Shown piece after piece: positions 42,601 through 51,595 of a stretch of 64,000 nucleotides of DNA (position 1 is the first letter of the stretch; every line of letters starts with the position of its first letter). Source of the DNA: Pseudomonas sp. Root71 (GTDB taxonomy: Bacteria; Pseudomonadota; Gammaproteobacteria; Pseudomonadales; Pseudomonadaceae); assembly GCF_001429045.1 (NCBI RefSeq), contig NZ_LMHY01000029.1, positions 87,917-151,916 on the forward strand, given 5' to 3'. The notes under the pieces were generated by a model. The model saw only the letters and a list, made by a program, of their open reading frames with translations, was not told the origin of the DNA and searched no databases. The translations under genes and the position numbers were made by a program.

Positions 42601-44748
42601 ATGTCGCTCAGACAACTTTCCATTCAATGGAAAATCACCCTGCTGGCCGGGCTCTGCCTGGCGGGCATCGTGACCCTGCTGGTGGGTCTTTCGCTGTATC
42701 GCATGGAGCACAGTTCCGAGTTGGTGAAAGCCTCGAGCATGGAGATGCTGACCGAAGCGGCCCAGGCGCGGATCGAGTCCCAGGGCGAAAACCAGGCACT
42801 GGGGATTCGCCAGCAGTTCATGGACGCCTATCAGTACGGCCACGGCTTCTCGCGGCAGGTGCTGTTCCTGCGTGACCAGGCCGAGAAGCGTTTTCTCGAT
42901 GCCTTCGACCTGCGCGAAGACCTGACCCGCCAGGTCAAGTCGGCCCTGCAAGCCAACCCGGACCTGCTCGGCCTGTCCCTGGTGTTCGAACCCAATGGAC
43001 TGGACGGCAAGGACGAACTGTTCGCCGGTCAGGCCGAGCTTGGCAGCAACGACAAGGGCCGTTTCGCCCTCTACTGGTCGCAGCCGACGCCGGGCAAGTT
43101 GACGTCCATGGCGCTGCCGGAAAAGGACATGGCCGACACCAGCACCGGTCCCAGCGGCGAAGCGGCCAACGCCTGGTTCACCTGCCCGCGCACCACCCTC
43201 AAACCGTGCGTGATCGAACCCTACTTCTATGAGATCGACGGTCAGAACGTGCTGATGACCAGCATCGTTTTCCCGCTGATGGTCAATGGCAAGGTCATCG
43301 CCTCGCTCTCGGTGGACATCAACCTCAACAGCCTGCAAGCGGTCAGCCTGGGCGCGAGCAAGAAGCTCTATGATGGCCAGACCAGCGTCAGCATCATCAG
43401 CCCGGCCGGCCTGCTCGCCGGCTACAGCCCGGACGCCGGCAAACTCAGCCAGCGCCTGGACGCCGTGGACCAGGCCAGCGGCGCCGAACTGCTGCGCATG
43501 CTCGCCGCCAGCAGCAAAACCGCCAGCCTGTACAGCCAGCAGCAACTGAAAGTGCTGGCGCCCTTCCAGCCGATCCCTGGCGGTAAATCCTGGGGCGTGC
43601 TGCTCGACGTGCCGGAAAAAGTCCTGGTCGGCCCCGCCGAAGCCCTGAAAAAGCAACTCGATGACAGTAACACCGCCGGTACGCTGGTTGAACTCGGCCT
43701 GGGCGTGCTCGCCGCGCTGCTCGGCCTGGTGCTGGTGTGGCTGATGGCCCGCAGCGTCACCCGTCCGATCCTCGGCGTGGCGCACATGCTCGAAGACATC
43801 GCCAGCGGCGAAGGTGACCTGACCCGCCGCCTGGCCTACGACAAGCAGGATGAGCTGGGCCAGTTGGCTGGCTGGTTCAACCGTTTCCTCGACAAGCTGC
43901 AACCGATCATTGCCGAAGTGAAACGTTCGGTGCAGGACGCTCGCAGTACCGCGGACCAGTCGTCCGCCATCGCCACCCAGACCAGCGCCGGCATGGAACA
44001 GCAGTACCGCCAGGTGGATCAGGTCGCGACCGCCTCCCACGAAATGAGCGCCACCGCCCAGGACGTCGCCCGCAGCGCCGCGCAAGCGGCCCATGCCGCG
44101 AGGGATGCCGATCAGGCGACCCGTCAGGGCCTGACCGTGATCGACCGCACCACCGCCAGCATCGACAATCTCGCCGCCGACATGAGCGCGGCCATGGTCC
44201 AGGTCGAAGGCCTGGCTGCCAACAGCGAGAAGATCGGCACGGTACTGGAAGTGATCCGCGCGATTGCCGAACAGACCAACCTGCTGGCCCTTAACGCTGC
44301 GATCGAAGCGGCTCGTGCCGGTGAGGCCGGACGCGGGTTTGCCGTGGTGGCCGATGAAGTGCGCAATCTGGCGCGGCGTACCCAGGAATCCGTCGAAGAA
44401 ACCCGTCTGGTGATCGAACAACTGCAAAACGGCACCCAGGAAGTGGTGGGCTCGATGAGCAACAGCCATCGTCAGGCCCAGGGCAGTGTCGAGCAGGTTG
44501 GCCAGGCGGTAACGGCGTTACGCCAGATCGGCGACGCGGTGACCGTGATCAACGACATGAACATGCAGATCGCCAGTGCCGCCGAAGAGCAAAGCGCGGT
44601 GGCCGAGGAGATCAACAACAACGTGGCGACCATCCGCGACGTGACCGAGTCGCTGTCGGGCCAGGCCAATGAATCGGCGCGGGTCAGCCAGTCGCTCAAC
44701 AGCCTGGCGAACCAGCAGCAGAGCCTGATGGATCAGTTCCGCGTTTAA
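42601..44748 (+). CDS. Methyl-accepting chemotaxis protein, double-Cache type
   Basis: A 715-residue chemoreceptor. Membrane helices at about residues 10-33 and 363-385 flank a large double-Cache ligand domain (about 40-360) containing LLGLSLVFEPNGLDGKDELF and FYEIDGQNVLMTSIVFPLMV. HAMP (about 386-440) and the signalling domain follow, with IAEQTNLLALNAAIEAARAG at the tip. The layout is that of McpS/PctA-like amino-acid or organic-acid sensors. AAGGA precedes ATG 42601 by 7 bases; the longer upstream frame is rejected. A receptor helix-bundle extension between signalling repeats is of normal length. Confidence 0.95.
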   Translation: MSLRQLSIQWKITLLAGLCLAGIVTLLVGLSLYRMEHSSELVKASSMEMLTEAAQARIESQGENQALGIRQQFMDAYQYGHGFSRQVLFLRDQAEKRFLDAFDLREDLTRQVKSALQANPDLLGLSLVFEPNGLDGKDELFAGQAELGSNDKGRFALYWSQPTPGKLTSMALPEKDMADTSTGPSGEAANAWFTCPRTTLKPCVIEPYFYEIDGQNVLMTSIVFPLMVNGKVIASLSVDINLNSLQAVSLGASKKLYDGQTSVSIISPAGLLAGYSPDAGKLSQRLDAVDQASGAELLRMLAASSKTASLYSQQQLKVLAPFQPIPGGKSWGVLLDVPEKVLVGPAEALKKQLDDSNTAGTLVELGLGVLAALLGLVLVWLMARSVTRPILGVAHMLEDIASGEGDLTRRLAYDKQDELGQLAGWFNRFLDKLQPIIAEVKRSVQDARSTADQSSAIATQTSAGMEQQYRQVDQVATASHEMSATAQDVARSAAQAAHAARDADQATRQGLTVIDRTTASIDNLAADMSAAMVQVEGLAANSEKIGTVLEVIRAIAEQTNLLALNAAIEAARAGEAGRGFAVVADEVRNLARRTQESVEETRLVIEQLQNGTQEVVGSMSNSHRQAQGSVEQVGQAVTALRQIGDAVTVINDMNMQIASAAEEQSAVAEEINNNVATIRDVTESLSGQANESARVSQSLNSLANQQQSLMDQFRV

Positions 44749-44766
44749 GCCCCGCAAAATCCCCCA

Positions 44767-44883
44767 GTGGGAGCGGGCTTGCTCCGGGCGGCGTTTCGAC
44801 GAAAGCGGTATATCAGACACATTGATGTTGAATGTGTCGCCGCCTTCGCGAGCAAGTCGGATCGCCGCACCGCCGCTCCCACA
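44767..44883. repeat. Chimeric type A / type C REP element
   Basis: The left end is type A (GTGGGAGCGGGCTTGCTCC). The right half begins as type A (CGCGAGCAAG), then switches to the type C core TCGGATCGCCGCACCGCC before the type A end GCTCCCACA. It sits in the 337-base gap before the MHS transporter, the rest of which should be its promoter region. Confidence 0.85.
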
Positions 44884-45085
44884 GTTTTTTCTGTGCCCGA
44901 CTCAACCAAATGATGGCGAGTGGATATCTGCCAGACCTTGATTATGCTTCATGGAACCTTGCAGCGTTTTCTGGCGTCAACCTGAATGCAAGCCACGTAA
45001 TCCGATGACTTCAGCCCCAGGGCCTGGGTACGGTAAGTGTTGGTGGGAACTCCGGCCTACAACAAGAGCAAGACGGAGAATACTC

Positions 45086-46762
45086 ATGGCAGCAATCGAC
45101 AATACAACCACGGGCAGCGCGCCCAACCGCGGGCTCACCCGGGAGGAGCGCAAGGTCATCTTCGCCTCGTCCCTGGGCACCGTGTTCGAGTGGTACGACT
45201 TCTACCTGTACGGCTCCCTCGCGGCGATCATCGCCAAGCACTTCTTCGCCGGTGTCAACGAAACGACGTCCTTCATCTTCGCCCTGCTCGCCTTCGCCGC
45301 CGGCTTCGCCGTGCGCCCCTTCGGCGCCATCGTGTTCGGTCGGTTGGGCGACATGATCGGGCGCAAGCATACGTTTCTCATCACCATCGTGATCATGGGT
45401 ATCTCCACGGCCGTGGTGGGTTTGCTGCCCGGCTATGCGACCATCGGCGTCGCCGCGCCGATCATCCTGATCAGCCTGCGCCTGCTGCAAGGCCTGGCGC
45501 TGGGGGGTGAGTACGGCGGCGCCGCGACCTACGTGGCCGAACATGCGCCCAAGGGCAAACGCGGCTTCTTCACCTCGTGGATCCAGACCACGGCAACCCT
45601 CGGCCTGTTTCTTTCACTGCTGGTGATCCTCGCCTGCCGTACCCTCCTGGGCACCGAAGCCTTCGAAGCCTGGGGCTGGCGGATTCCGTTCCTGCTGTCG
45701 ATCCTGTTGTTGATCGTCTCGGTGTACATCCGCCTGCAGCTCAGCGAGTCGCCGGTTTTCATGAAAATGAAGGCCGAAGGCAAATCCTCCAAGGCACCGT
45801 TGACTGAATCCTTCGCCCGCTGGGAGAACCTGAAGATCGTAATCATGGCCCTGCTCGGCGGTACCGCCGGCCAGGCGGTGGTCTGGTACACCGGGCAATT
45901 CTATGCACTGTTCTTCCTGCTGCAGACGCTGAAGATCGACCCGCAGACCGCGAACCTGCTGATTGCCGGCTCATTGCTGATCGGCACGCCGTTCTTCGTC
46001 ATTTTCGGCAGCCTGTCCGACCGCATCGGGCGCAAGGGCATCATCATGGCTGGCTGCATCCTCGCGGCCCTGACTTACTTCCCGATATTCCATGCGCTGA
46101 CCCAATACGGTAACCCCGACGTGTTCATTGCGCAGGAGAAGAATCCGGTCACGGTCGTCGCCAATCCCGCCCAGTGCTCGTTCCAGTTCGACCCGGTGGG
46201 CAAGGCCAAATTCACCAGTTCCTGTGACCTGGCCAAGACCGTACTGGCCAAAAGGGCCATCCCCTACAAGAACGTGGACGCCGAACCGGGCGCCGTTGCG
46301 CAGGTGCGCATTGGCGATAAAGTGATCGAGAGCTTCGAGGGCACCGGCATGCCGGCCGCCGATTTCAAGGCCAGGAACGACGCCTTTACCGCCACCCTCG
46401 CCACCGCCCTCAAGGACGCCGGTTACCCAGAGAAGGCCGACCCGGCCAAGACCAACTACCCGATGGTGTTGCTGCTGCTGACGATCCTGGTGATCTACGT
46501 GACCATGGTCTACGGGCCGATTGCCGCCTGGCTGGTGGAACTGTTCCCGGCGCGCATCCGCTACACCTCGATGTCGCTGCCCTACCACATCGGCAATGGC
46601 TGGTTCGGTGGCTTCCTGCCGACGGTGGCGTTCGCCATGGTGGCGGCCACGGGGGATATCTACTACGGGCTGTGGTATCCGATCGTCATCGCGGTGATGA
46701 CGGCGGTGCTGGGTATTTTCTTCATGCCGGAAACCAAGGATCGGGAGATTCATCACACCTGA
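45086..46762 (+). CDS. MFS transporter, metabolite:H+ symporter type, with large loop insertion
   Basis: A 558-residue major facilitator protein of the MHS (ShiA/ProP/KgtP) group. Helix 1 has GTVFEWYDFYLYG, followed by AVRPFGAIVFGRLGDMIGRK and RLLQGLALGGEYGGAATYVA. It is about 110-120 residues longer than usual because of an insertion at about residues 343-456, between predicted helices 9 and 10. The insert (KNPVTVVANPAQCSFQFDP to DAGYPEKADPAKTNYP) is hydrophilic, holds two Cys that may form a disulfide, and should face the periplasm. MHS members import organic acids or osmolytes by proton symport. ATG 45086 follows CGGAGAA. Alone in its transcript. Confidence 0.92.
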   Translation: MAAIDNTTTGSAPNRGLTREERKVIFASSLGTVFEWYDFYLYGSLAAIIAKHFFAGVNETTSFIFALLAFAAGFAVRPFGAIVFGRLGDMIGRKHTFLITIVIMGISTAVVGLLPGYATIGVAAPIILISLRLLQGLALGGEYGGAATYVAEHAPKGKRGFFTSWIQTTATLGLFLSLLVILACRTLLGTEAFEAWGWRIPFLLSILLLIVSVYIRLQLSESPVFMKMKAEGKSSKAPLTESFARWENLKIVIMALLGGTAGQAVVWYTGQFYALFFLLQTLKIDPQTANLLIAGSLLIGTPFFVIFGSLSDRIGRKGIIMAGCILAALTYFPIFHALTQYGNPDVFIAQEKNPVTVVANPAQCSFQFDPVGKAKFTSSCDLAKTVLAKRAIPYKNVDAEPGAVAQVRIGDKVIESFEGTGMPAADFKARNDAFTATLATALKDAGYPEKADPAKTNYPMVLLLLTILVIYVTMVYGPIAAWLVELFPARIRYTSMSLPYHIGNGWFGGFLPTVAFAMVAATGDIYYGLWYPIVIAVMTAVLGIFFMPETKDREIHHT

Positions 46763-46778
46763 GCAGGGGGAGGTTCTA

Positions 46779-46806
46779 TGTGGGAGCGAGCAAGCCCGCT
46801 CCCACA
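46779..46806. repeat. Single REP-like hairpin
   Basis: TGTGGGAGCGAGCAAGCCCG followed by CTCCCACA; a collapsed type A doublet. It lies between the convergent transporter and sensor kinase genes. Confidence 0.85.
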
Positions 46807-46813
46807 ATGGACC

Positions 46814-48127
46814 TCAGTGTCTGGGCAATTCGATGACGACCTTCAACCCGCACCACTCGCTTTCCAGCAACGACAGTCTGCCGCCCCAGCTATCGACGAT
46901 GTCGCGCACGATACCCAGCCCCAAACCATGCCCATGGGTTTGCTCGTCCAGGCGCGTGCCTCGGCCGAACACCTGATCGCGACGCTCTTCGGGAATCCCC
47001 GGGCCGTCATCTTCCACGCCGAGTTCAAAGCCCTCTGCAGTCTCGGCCACACTCAGGCGAACCTCGGCATCGGCCCACTTGCAGGCGTTATCCAGCAGGT
47101 TGCCCAACAGTTCCAGCAGATCTTCGCGATCCCAGGGCAATTGCAGGCCGGCGGGTGCGCGGTAGCTCAGTGCCAGGTGGTCGCCATGGATCATGTTCAG
47201 CGTGGCCAGCAAGCCGGGGAGCTCGGCATCGCAATCAAACAGGGCGCCCGGCAACGCATCGCCGGACAACCGCGCACGATTGAGTTCCCGATTGAGTCGC
47301 TGCTGGACTTGTTCCAGTTGTTCCTTGAGGGTCTTGCGCAATTGTGGGTGCGCGTCGAGTTGCTCGCTTGAAGCCAGGCTCAACAGCACCGCCAGCGGGG
47401 TTTTCAAGGCGTGGCCGAGGTTGCCCAGGGCATTGCGTGAGCGCTTGAGGCTGTCCTCGGTGTGGGCCAGCAAATGGTTGATCTGCGCCACCAGTGGCTC
47501 CAGTTCCACCGGCACCCGATCGTCGAGTTGCGAGCGCTGGCCCTGTTGCAGCTGCGCAATCTGCTCACGGGCCTGCTCCAGCGGACGCAAGGCCCGGCGC
47601 ACGGTAATCCGTTGCAGCAGCAGAATCAGCAACAGCGCTGTCAAACCGAGGCCAAACCCGAGCTGTTGCATGCGCCGGAAGCTTTCGCGTATCGGCGTGT
47701 AATCCTCGGCGACACTGATGGAGATCGGCACCCCCGAACGTCGATAGTCCGTGCGCAGCACCAGTAACTGTTGCCCTTCCGGCCCCAGTTGCAGGTTGCC
47801 ATGCAGACCGGGTTGATCGAGCACCGGCAGTTCCTGATCCCAAAGGGAACGGGAACGCCAATGGCCATCGGTGAAATCGATGCGGAAATAATGCCCGGAG
47901 AATGGCCGCTGATAGGCCGGTGACAGGCGCCGCTCATCCAGCTGCAAACCTTGCGGCCCGCGCACCAGCGCCGCCAGCAGGTTCTCGCTGTCATTGCGCA
48001 ACCCGGCTTCGAGGTAACGCTGCAACCCCATTTCGAACAACCACAGGCTGGTTTGCGCCAGCACCAGGCCAACGACCACCATCACGCTGATCAGGCCCAG
48101 GCTCAAGCGGCGCTGGATCGATCTCAC
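46814..48127 (-). CDS. Sensor histidine kinase
   Basis: A 437-residue kinase with membrane helices at about residues 8-30 and 155-173 and a periplasmic sensor between them (about 32-153). The dimerisation His is in LGHALKTPLAVLLSLAS; the ATPase domain has NLLDNACKWA (N box), DDGPGIPEERR and HGHGLGLGIV (G boxes). The start is GTG 48127, overlapping the regulator's stop by 4 bases. With the response regulator and PepSY protein it forms a three-gene unit resembling metal- or cation-responsive QseC/CarS-type systems. Confidence 0.93.
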   Translation of the reverse strand: MRSIQRRLSLGLISVMVVVGLVLAQTSLWLFEMGLQRYLEAGLRNDSENLLAALVRGPQGLQLDERRLSPAYQRPFSGHYFRIDFTDGHWRSRSLWDQELPVLDQPGLHGNLQLGPEGQQLLVLRTDYRRSGVPISISVAEDYTPIRESFRRMQQLGFGLGLTALLLILLLQRITVRRALRPLEQAREQIAQLQQGQRSQLDDRVPVELEPLVAQINHLLAHTEDSLKRSRNALGNLGHALKTPLAVLLSLASSEQLDAHPQLRKTLKEQLEQVQQRLNRELNRARLSGDALPGALFDCDAELPGLLATLNMIHGDHLALSYRAPAGLQLPWDREDLLELLGNLLDNACKWADAEVRLSVAETAEGFELGVEDDGPGIPEERRDQVFGRGTRLDEQTHGHGLGLGIVRDIVDSWGGRLSLLESEWCGLKVVIELPRH

Positions 48128-48792
48128 CGGGCTTGCCCGCCGAACAGGTAACCCTGGCCGCGACGGGTTTCAATCACACTTTTGCCGAGTTTGCGGCGCA
48201 AGTGGTTGACGTGGACTTCCAGCACATTGGAATCGCGCTCGGTTTCACCGTCGTAGAGGTGTTCGGCAAGGTGGCCTTTGGAGAGGATCTGCTCGGGGTG
48301 CAGCATGAAATAACGCAACAGGCGAAACTCCGCGGCGGTCAGCTGAATGTCCGCACCGTCGCGCACAACGCACTGGCGACCTTCGTCCAGATGCAGCCCG
48401 GCAGCCTTGAGCGTTGGCTGGTTGACCTGGCCATGGGAGCGGCGCAGCAACGCCTGGATGCGCAAAAACAGCTCTTCGGGATGAAATGGCTTGGTCAGGT
48501 AATCGTCGGCGCCGGCCTTGAGGCCTTCGATGCGTTCGGCCCAGGAGTCCCGGGCCGTCAGGATCAGCACCGGCGTGGCCAGCCCCGCCGCCCGCCATTG
48601 CGCCAGCACTTCAAGCCCCGGCACGCCCGGCAGACCGAGGTCGAGGATGATCAGGTCATAAGGCTCGGTGCTGCCCTGATGCACAGCATCGCGACCATCG
48701 GCCAGCCAGTCCACCGCATAGCCCTGGCGGTTGAGGCCGGCCAGCAGTTCGTCGGCCAGGGGCACATGGTCTTCCACCAGGAGCAAACGCAT
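48124..48792 (-). CDS. OmpR-family response regulator
   Basis: A 222-residue DNA-binding regulator. The receiver has Glu7-Asp8, phosphoacceptor Asp51 in LIILDLGLPGVPGLE, and Lys in DDYLTKPFHPEEL. The C-terminal winged helix is typical of OmpR: VRDGADIQLTAAEFRLLRYF, then NVLEVHVNHLRRKLGKSVIE and TRRGQGYLFG. It starts 3 bases after the PepSY gene and overlaps the kinase gene, so all three are cotranscribed. Confidence 0.95.
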   Translation of the reverse strand: MRLLLVEDHVPLADELLAGLNRQGYAVDWLADGRDAVHQGSTEPYDLIILDLGLPGVPGLEVLAQWRAAGLATPVLILTARDSWAERIEGLKAGADDYLTKPFHPEELFLRIQALLRRSHGQVNQPTLKAAGLHLDEGRQCVVRDGADIQLTAAEFRLLRYFMLHPEQILSKGHLAEHLYDGETERDSNVLEVHVNHLRRKLGKSVIETRRGQGYLFGGQAR

Positions 48793-48795
48793 GGA

Positions 48796-49116
48796 TCAGT
48801 CTTCCTCGTCTTTCAATAATCGGCCGTCAGTCGCATCGATGTGCAGCTCACGGACCACGCCTTCGGGGGTCAGCAATTCGACATCATAAAGGTAGATGTT
48901 GTGCTTCTCTTCGAGTTCGGCTTCCAGCAGTTTTGCGCCGGGGTAGCGATCCATCGCTTGCTGCAGCAGTTGCTCCAGCGGCAGGATCACGCCCTGTTGA
49001 CGCAGGCGCAGGGCTTCATCCTGATCCAGGTCGCGGGCCATCACTGCCGAGCAAAATGCCAGAAGCAGCAGCGCCATTCTGCGTGCGACACATCGATTGA
49101 GTAGAAACACCTTCAT
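48796..49116 (-). CDS. Secreted PepSY-domain protein
   Basis: A 106-residue exported protein. A signal peptide (RRMALLLLAFCSAVMA) is followed by one PepSY-like domain: LRQQGVILPLEQLLQQAMDR, then LLEAELEEKHNIYLYDVELL and ELHIDATDGRLLKDEED. PepSY proteins in the periplasm bind or inhibit proteases, or sense cations, and often sit beside two-component systems. It is the first gene of the operon with the regulator and kinase and may modulate the sensor. ATG 49116 has AGGA 6 bases upstream. Confidence 0.85.
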   Translation of the reverse strand: MKVFLLNRCVARRMALLLLAFCSAVMARDLDQDEALRLRQQGVILPLEQLLQQAMDRYPGAKLLEAELEEKHNIYLYDVELLTPEGVVRELHIDATDGRLLKDEED

Positions 49117-49315
49117 TACCAATCCTGATGATCCTTGAGTCACTGCCCGCTGACCGGGTCTAATTCCATGCCCGGTGCGAGTGGTGTGAGCGTCTCGAAA
49201 GCCACAATGGTACCAGCGATGCGCTATCCCAGCGTTGCGTCGGGTCCAGGCGAGCCACCTTAACCCGCTGAACTTAATTGAAACTGAATTGCCATCATTG
49301 CTGACACCACAACCC

Positions 49316-49408
49316 CGCAGGAGCTGCCGAAGGCTGCGATCCTTTCTCACTTTCACTTGAGTCGCCAGGCAAAAGACCTAAAGATCGCAGCCTTCGGCAG
49401 CTCCTACA
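49316..49408. repeat. Type B inverted repeat element
   Basis: GCAGGAGCTGCCGAAGGCTG with mirrored right arm ending CAGCTCCTACA; the left end differs by one base from TGTAGGAG. It lies in the 307-base gap between divergent PepSY and patatin genes, 16 bases before the latter's ATG, so it includes promoter space. I see no other feature in the gap. Confidence 0.9.
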
Positions 49409-49423
49409 CACTTCGAGAGCGCA

Positions 49424-50503
49424 ATGACCGCCATCCACATCAAGTTCCCGTCCCTGACCCTCAAAGCCGGCCCACAAGCCTTTGCGCGCATCCGGGACAA
49501 CGGCTTGAACGCCGCCGACGTCGGCACCTTGCCGGGCGCGGCTGGCGGGCCGAAGGCGCTGGGGATTCAGGGTCTGGACCTGGCGCTGTTCGGCGAGTGG
49601 CTGCCGGCGGCACCGCGGGAACGCTCGCTGATTGGCGCATCGGTGGGTTCCTGGCGCTTCGCCAGCGCCTGCCTGCCGGACGCCGCCGAAGGCATCCGGC
49701 GTCTCGGGCAGCTGTACACCGAGCAACACTTTGCCAAGGGCGTGACCATGGCGCAGATCAGCCAGAGCTCACAGCGCATGCTCAATGACCTGCTCGACGG
49801 TCGCGATGCCTCGATCCTCAGTAACAGCCATTACCGCCTGAACATCATGGTGGTCAAAAGCCACGGTTTGCTGGCCGACGATCATCGCGGCCGCCTGGGA
49901 CTGGGCCTGTCATCGGTCATCACCGACAACCTGCGTGGCCGGGCGCGGCTGGCACGACACTTCGAACGCCTGATCATCCACGACCCGCGCCTGGCGCCGC
50001 CGGTCGATGCCTTGAATGACTTCCCGTCGCGCTTCGTCGCCCTCAATGCCGGTAATTTGCGCCAGGCCCTGCTGGCCTCGGGCTCGATCCCGATGGTGAT
50101 GCAAGGCGTGCGCGACCTGCCGGGCGCCGGCGCCGGGACCTTCCGCGACGGTGGTCTGCTGGATTACCACCTGGACCTGCCCTACAGCGGCAACGACATC
50201 GTGCTGTACCCGCACTTCACCGACCGGGTGATCCCGGGCTGGTTCGACAAGACCCTGCCGTGGCGCCGCGCCTGCCCGGCTCGCTTGCAGAACGTGCTGT
50301 TGCTGGCACCATCGAAGGAATACCTGGCGCGCCTGCCCTACGGCAAACTGCCGGACCGAAACGACTTCAAGCGCTTCATGGGCGATGCCCCGAGCCGGCA
50401 GAAATATTGGCGCACGACCATGGACGAAAGTCGCCGCCTGGGGGACGAGTTCCTCGAACTGGCCGCCAACGGTCGCCTCGGCGAGCGCTTGCTGACCCTT
50501 TAG
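49424..50503 (+). CDS. Patatin-like phospholipase
   Basis: A 359-residue patatin-family protein. The catalytic dyad is present: Ser73 in GASVGSW (GxSxG) and Asp242 in FRDGGLLDYH. The glycine-rich oxyanion region is LPGAAGGPKALGI. It likely hydrolyses phospholipid or acylglycerol esters; no secretion signal is present, and no T6SS marker is attached, so it is probably intracellular. The start is ATG 49424 close behind the repeat. Separated from queD by 75 bases. Confidence 0.9.
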   Translation: MTAIHIKFPSLTLKAGPQAFARIRDNGLNAADVGTLPGAAGGPKALGIQGLDLALFGEWLPAAPRERSLIGASVGSWRFASACLPDAAEGIRRLGQLYTEQHFAKGVTMAQISQSSQRMLNDLLDGRDASILSNSHYRLNIMVVKSHGLLADDHRGRLGLGLSSVITDNLRGRARLARHFERLIIHDPRLAPPVDALNDFPSRFVALNAGNLRQALLASGSIPMVMQGVRDLPGAGAGTFRDGGLLDYHLDLPYSGNDIVLYPHFTDRVIPGWFDKTLPWRRACPARLQNVLLLAPSKEYLARLPYGKLPDRNDFKRFMGDAPSRQKYWRTTMDESRRLGDEFLELAANGRLGERLLTL

Positions 50504-50578
50504 TCAGGACAAACTGCTAAACTCGCCGCCTGCCCGAATCGCTGCGGCGAACGCCACCTGAACAGAGCTGAAAACACT

Positions 50579-50935
50579 GTGGAAATCTTCAAGGAATTTA
50601 CTTTCGAATCCGCCCATCGCCTGCCCCACGTCCCGGACGGCCACAAGTGCGGGCGCCTGCACGGTCACTCGTTCAAAGTGGCCATCCACCTGAGCGGCGA
50701 CCTCGACCCGCACACCGGCTGGATCCGTGACTTCTCGGAAATCAAGGCGATCTTCAAGCCGCTGTACGAGCGCCTGGACCACAACTACCTGAACGACATT
50801 CCCGGCCTGGAAAACCCGACCAGCGAAGTGTTGGCCAAGTTTATCTGGCAGGAATTGAAGCCTCTGCTGCCGGAACTGAGCGCGATTCGGATCCACGAGA
50901 CCTGCACCAGCGGTTGCATCTATCGCGGCGAGTAA
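50579..50935 (+). CDS. queD: 6-carboxytetrahydropterin synthase (QueD/PTPS family)
   Basis: A 118-residue enzyme that converts dihydroneopterin triphosphate to 6-carboxy-5,6,7,8-tetrahydropterin in queuosine synthesis. The zinc ligands and catalytic Cys are in ESAHRLPHVPDGHKCGRLHGHSF; the conserved Glu motif is IRIHETCTSGCIYRG. GTG at 50579 gives the family start MEIFKEF. Length is normal. No other queuosine gene adjoins. Confidence 0.94.
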   Translation: MEIFKEFTFESAHRLPHVPDGHKCGRLHGHSFKVAIHLSGDLDPHTGWIRDFSEIKAIFKPLYERLDHNYLNDIPGLENPTSEVLAKFIWQELKPLLPELSAIRIHETCTSGCIYRGE

Positions 50936-50955
50936 GCCAGACATTACAAGTAACC

Positions 50956-51044
50956 TGTGGGAGCGAGCTTGCTCGCGATGACGGCGGCACATCCAACATC
51001 GATGTGCCTGACCCACCGCTATCGCGAGCAAGCTCGCTCCCACA
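50956..51044. repeat. Type A REP doublet (REPIN)
   Basis: Inward-facing units, TGTGGGAGCGAGCTTGCTCG at left and its mirror at right, just after queD. Confidence 0.93.
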
Positions 51045-51075
51045 AGGGAATGCGTTTCGTCAGTCGATCAAGCAA

Positions 51076-51099
51076 GCCACCTTCATAGGTGGTTTTTTT
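51076..51099 (+). terminator. Rho-independent terminator
   Basis: CCACCT, TCAT loop, AGGTGG, then TTTTTTT. It should stop transcription from queD before the hydrolase remnant. Confidence 0.8.
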
Positions 51100-51143
51100 A
51101 TGCCTATGCTTTTTGCCTCTTCCCCCGCCAAGAGGACAAGCCC

Positions 51144-51500
51144 ATGACTGACTGGCCACTGGATCAGGTCTTCGAGTTCAACGGACATCAGGTGCGCCAT
51201 GCCGTGCGCGGCGACGGCCCGCCGCTGGTGTTCGTGCATGGCACGCCGTTTTCTTCTTTCGTGTGGCACCGGATCGCGCCGTATTTCACGACGACTCACC
51301 GGATTCGCTGCCCGGTGCAGATTCTCTGGGGTGAAGACGACCAATGGATTCCCATTGAACGCGGGCAGGCGCTGCATCGGATGATTCCCGGATCGCTGTT
51401 TTATCCGATACCCAACGCCGGTCATCTGGTTCAGGAAGATGCGCCCGAGGCGGTCGTCGCCGCTCTTATGGGATTTTTACCCCTGCAACAATCCTCCTGA
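51144..51500 (+). pseudogene. Internally deleted alpha/beta hydrolase
   Basis: A 118-residue frame that joins the N-terminus of an alpha/beta hydrolase (PPLVFVHGTPFSSFVWHRIA, the oxyanion HG strand) directly to the C-terminal part (RCPVQILWGEDDQWIPIERG and the His motif NAGHLVQEDAPEAV). The roughly 150 residues between, including the nucleophile Ser, cap and half the core sheet, are missing at about residue 52 (YFTTTHRIRCPVQ). The reading frame is intact, so the deletion is in frame, but no active hydrolase can result. A ribosome site (GAGG) precedes ATG 51144. A REP remnant, ACCCGCTCCCACA, follows at 51505-51517. Confidence 0.85.
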
Positions 51501-51595
51501 ACAAACCCGCTCCCACATTTTGAACTGGCGGGATTCGCCGCTGGCGAGCTAACGTAAGGGTATCGCCTGAACGATTCGCCAAAAGGATCTGCCCG

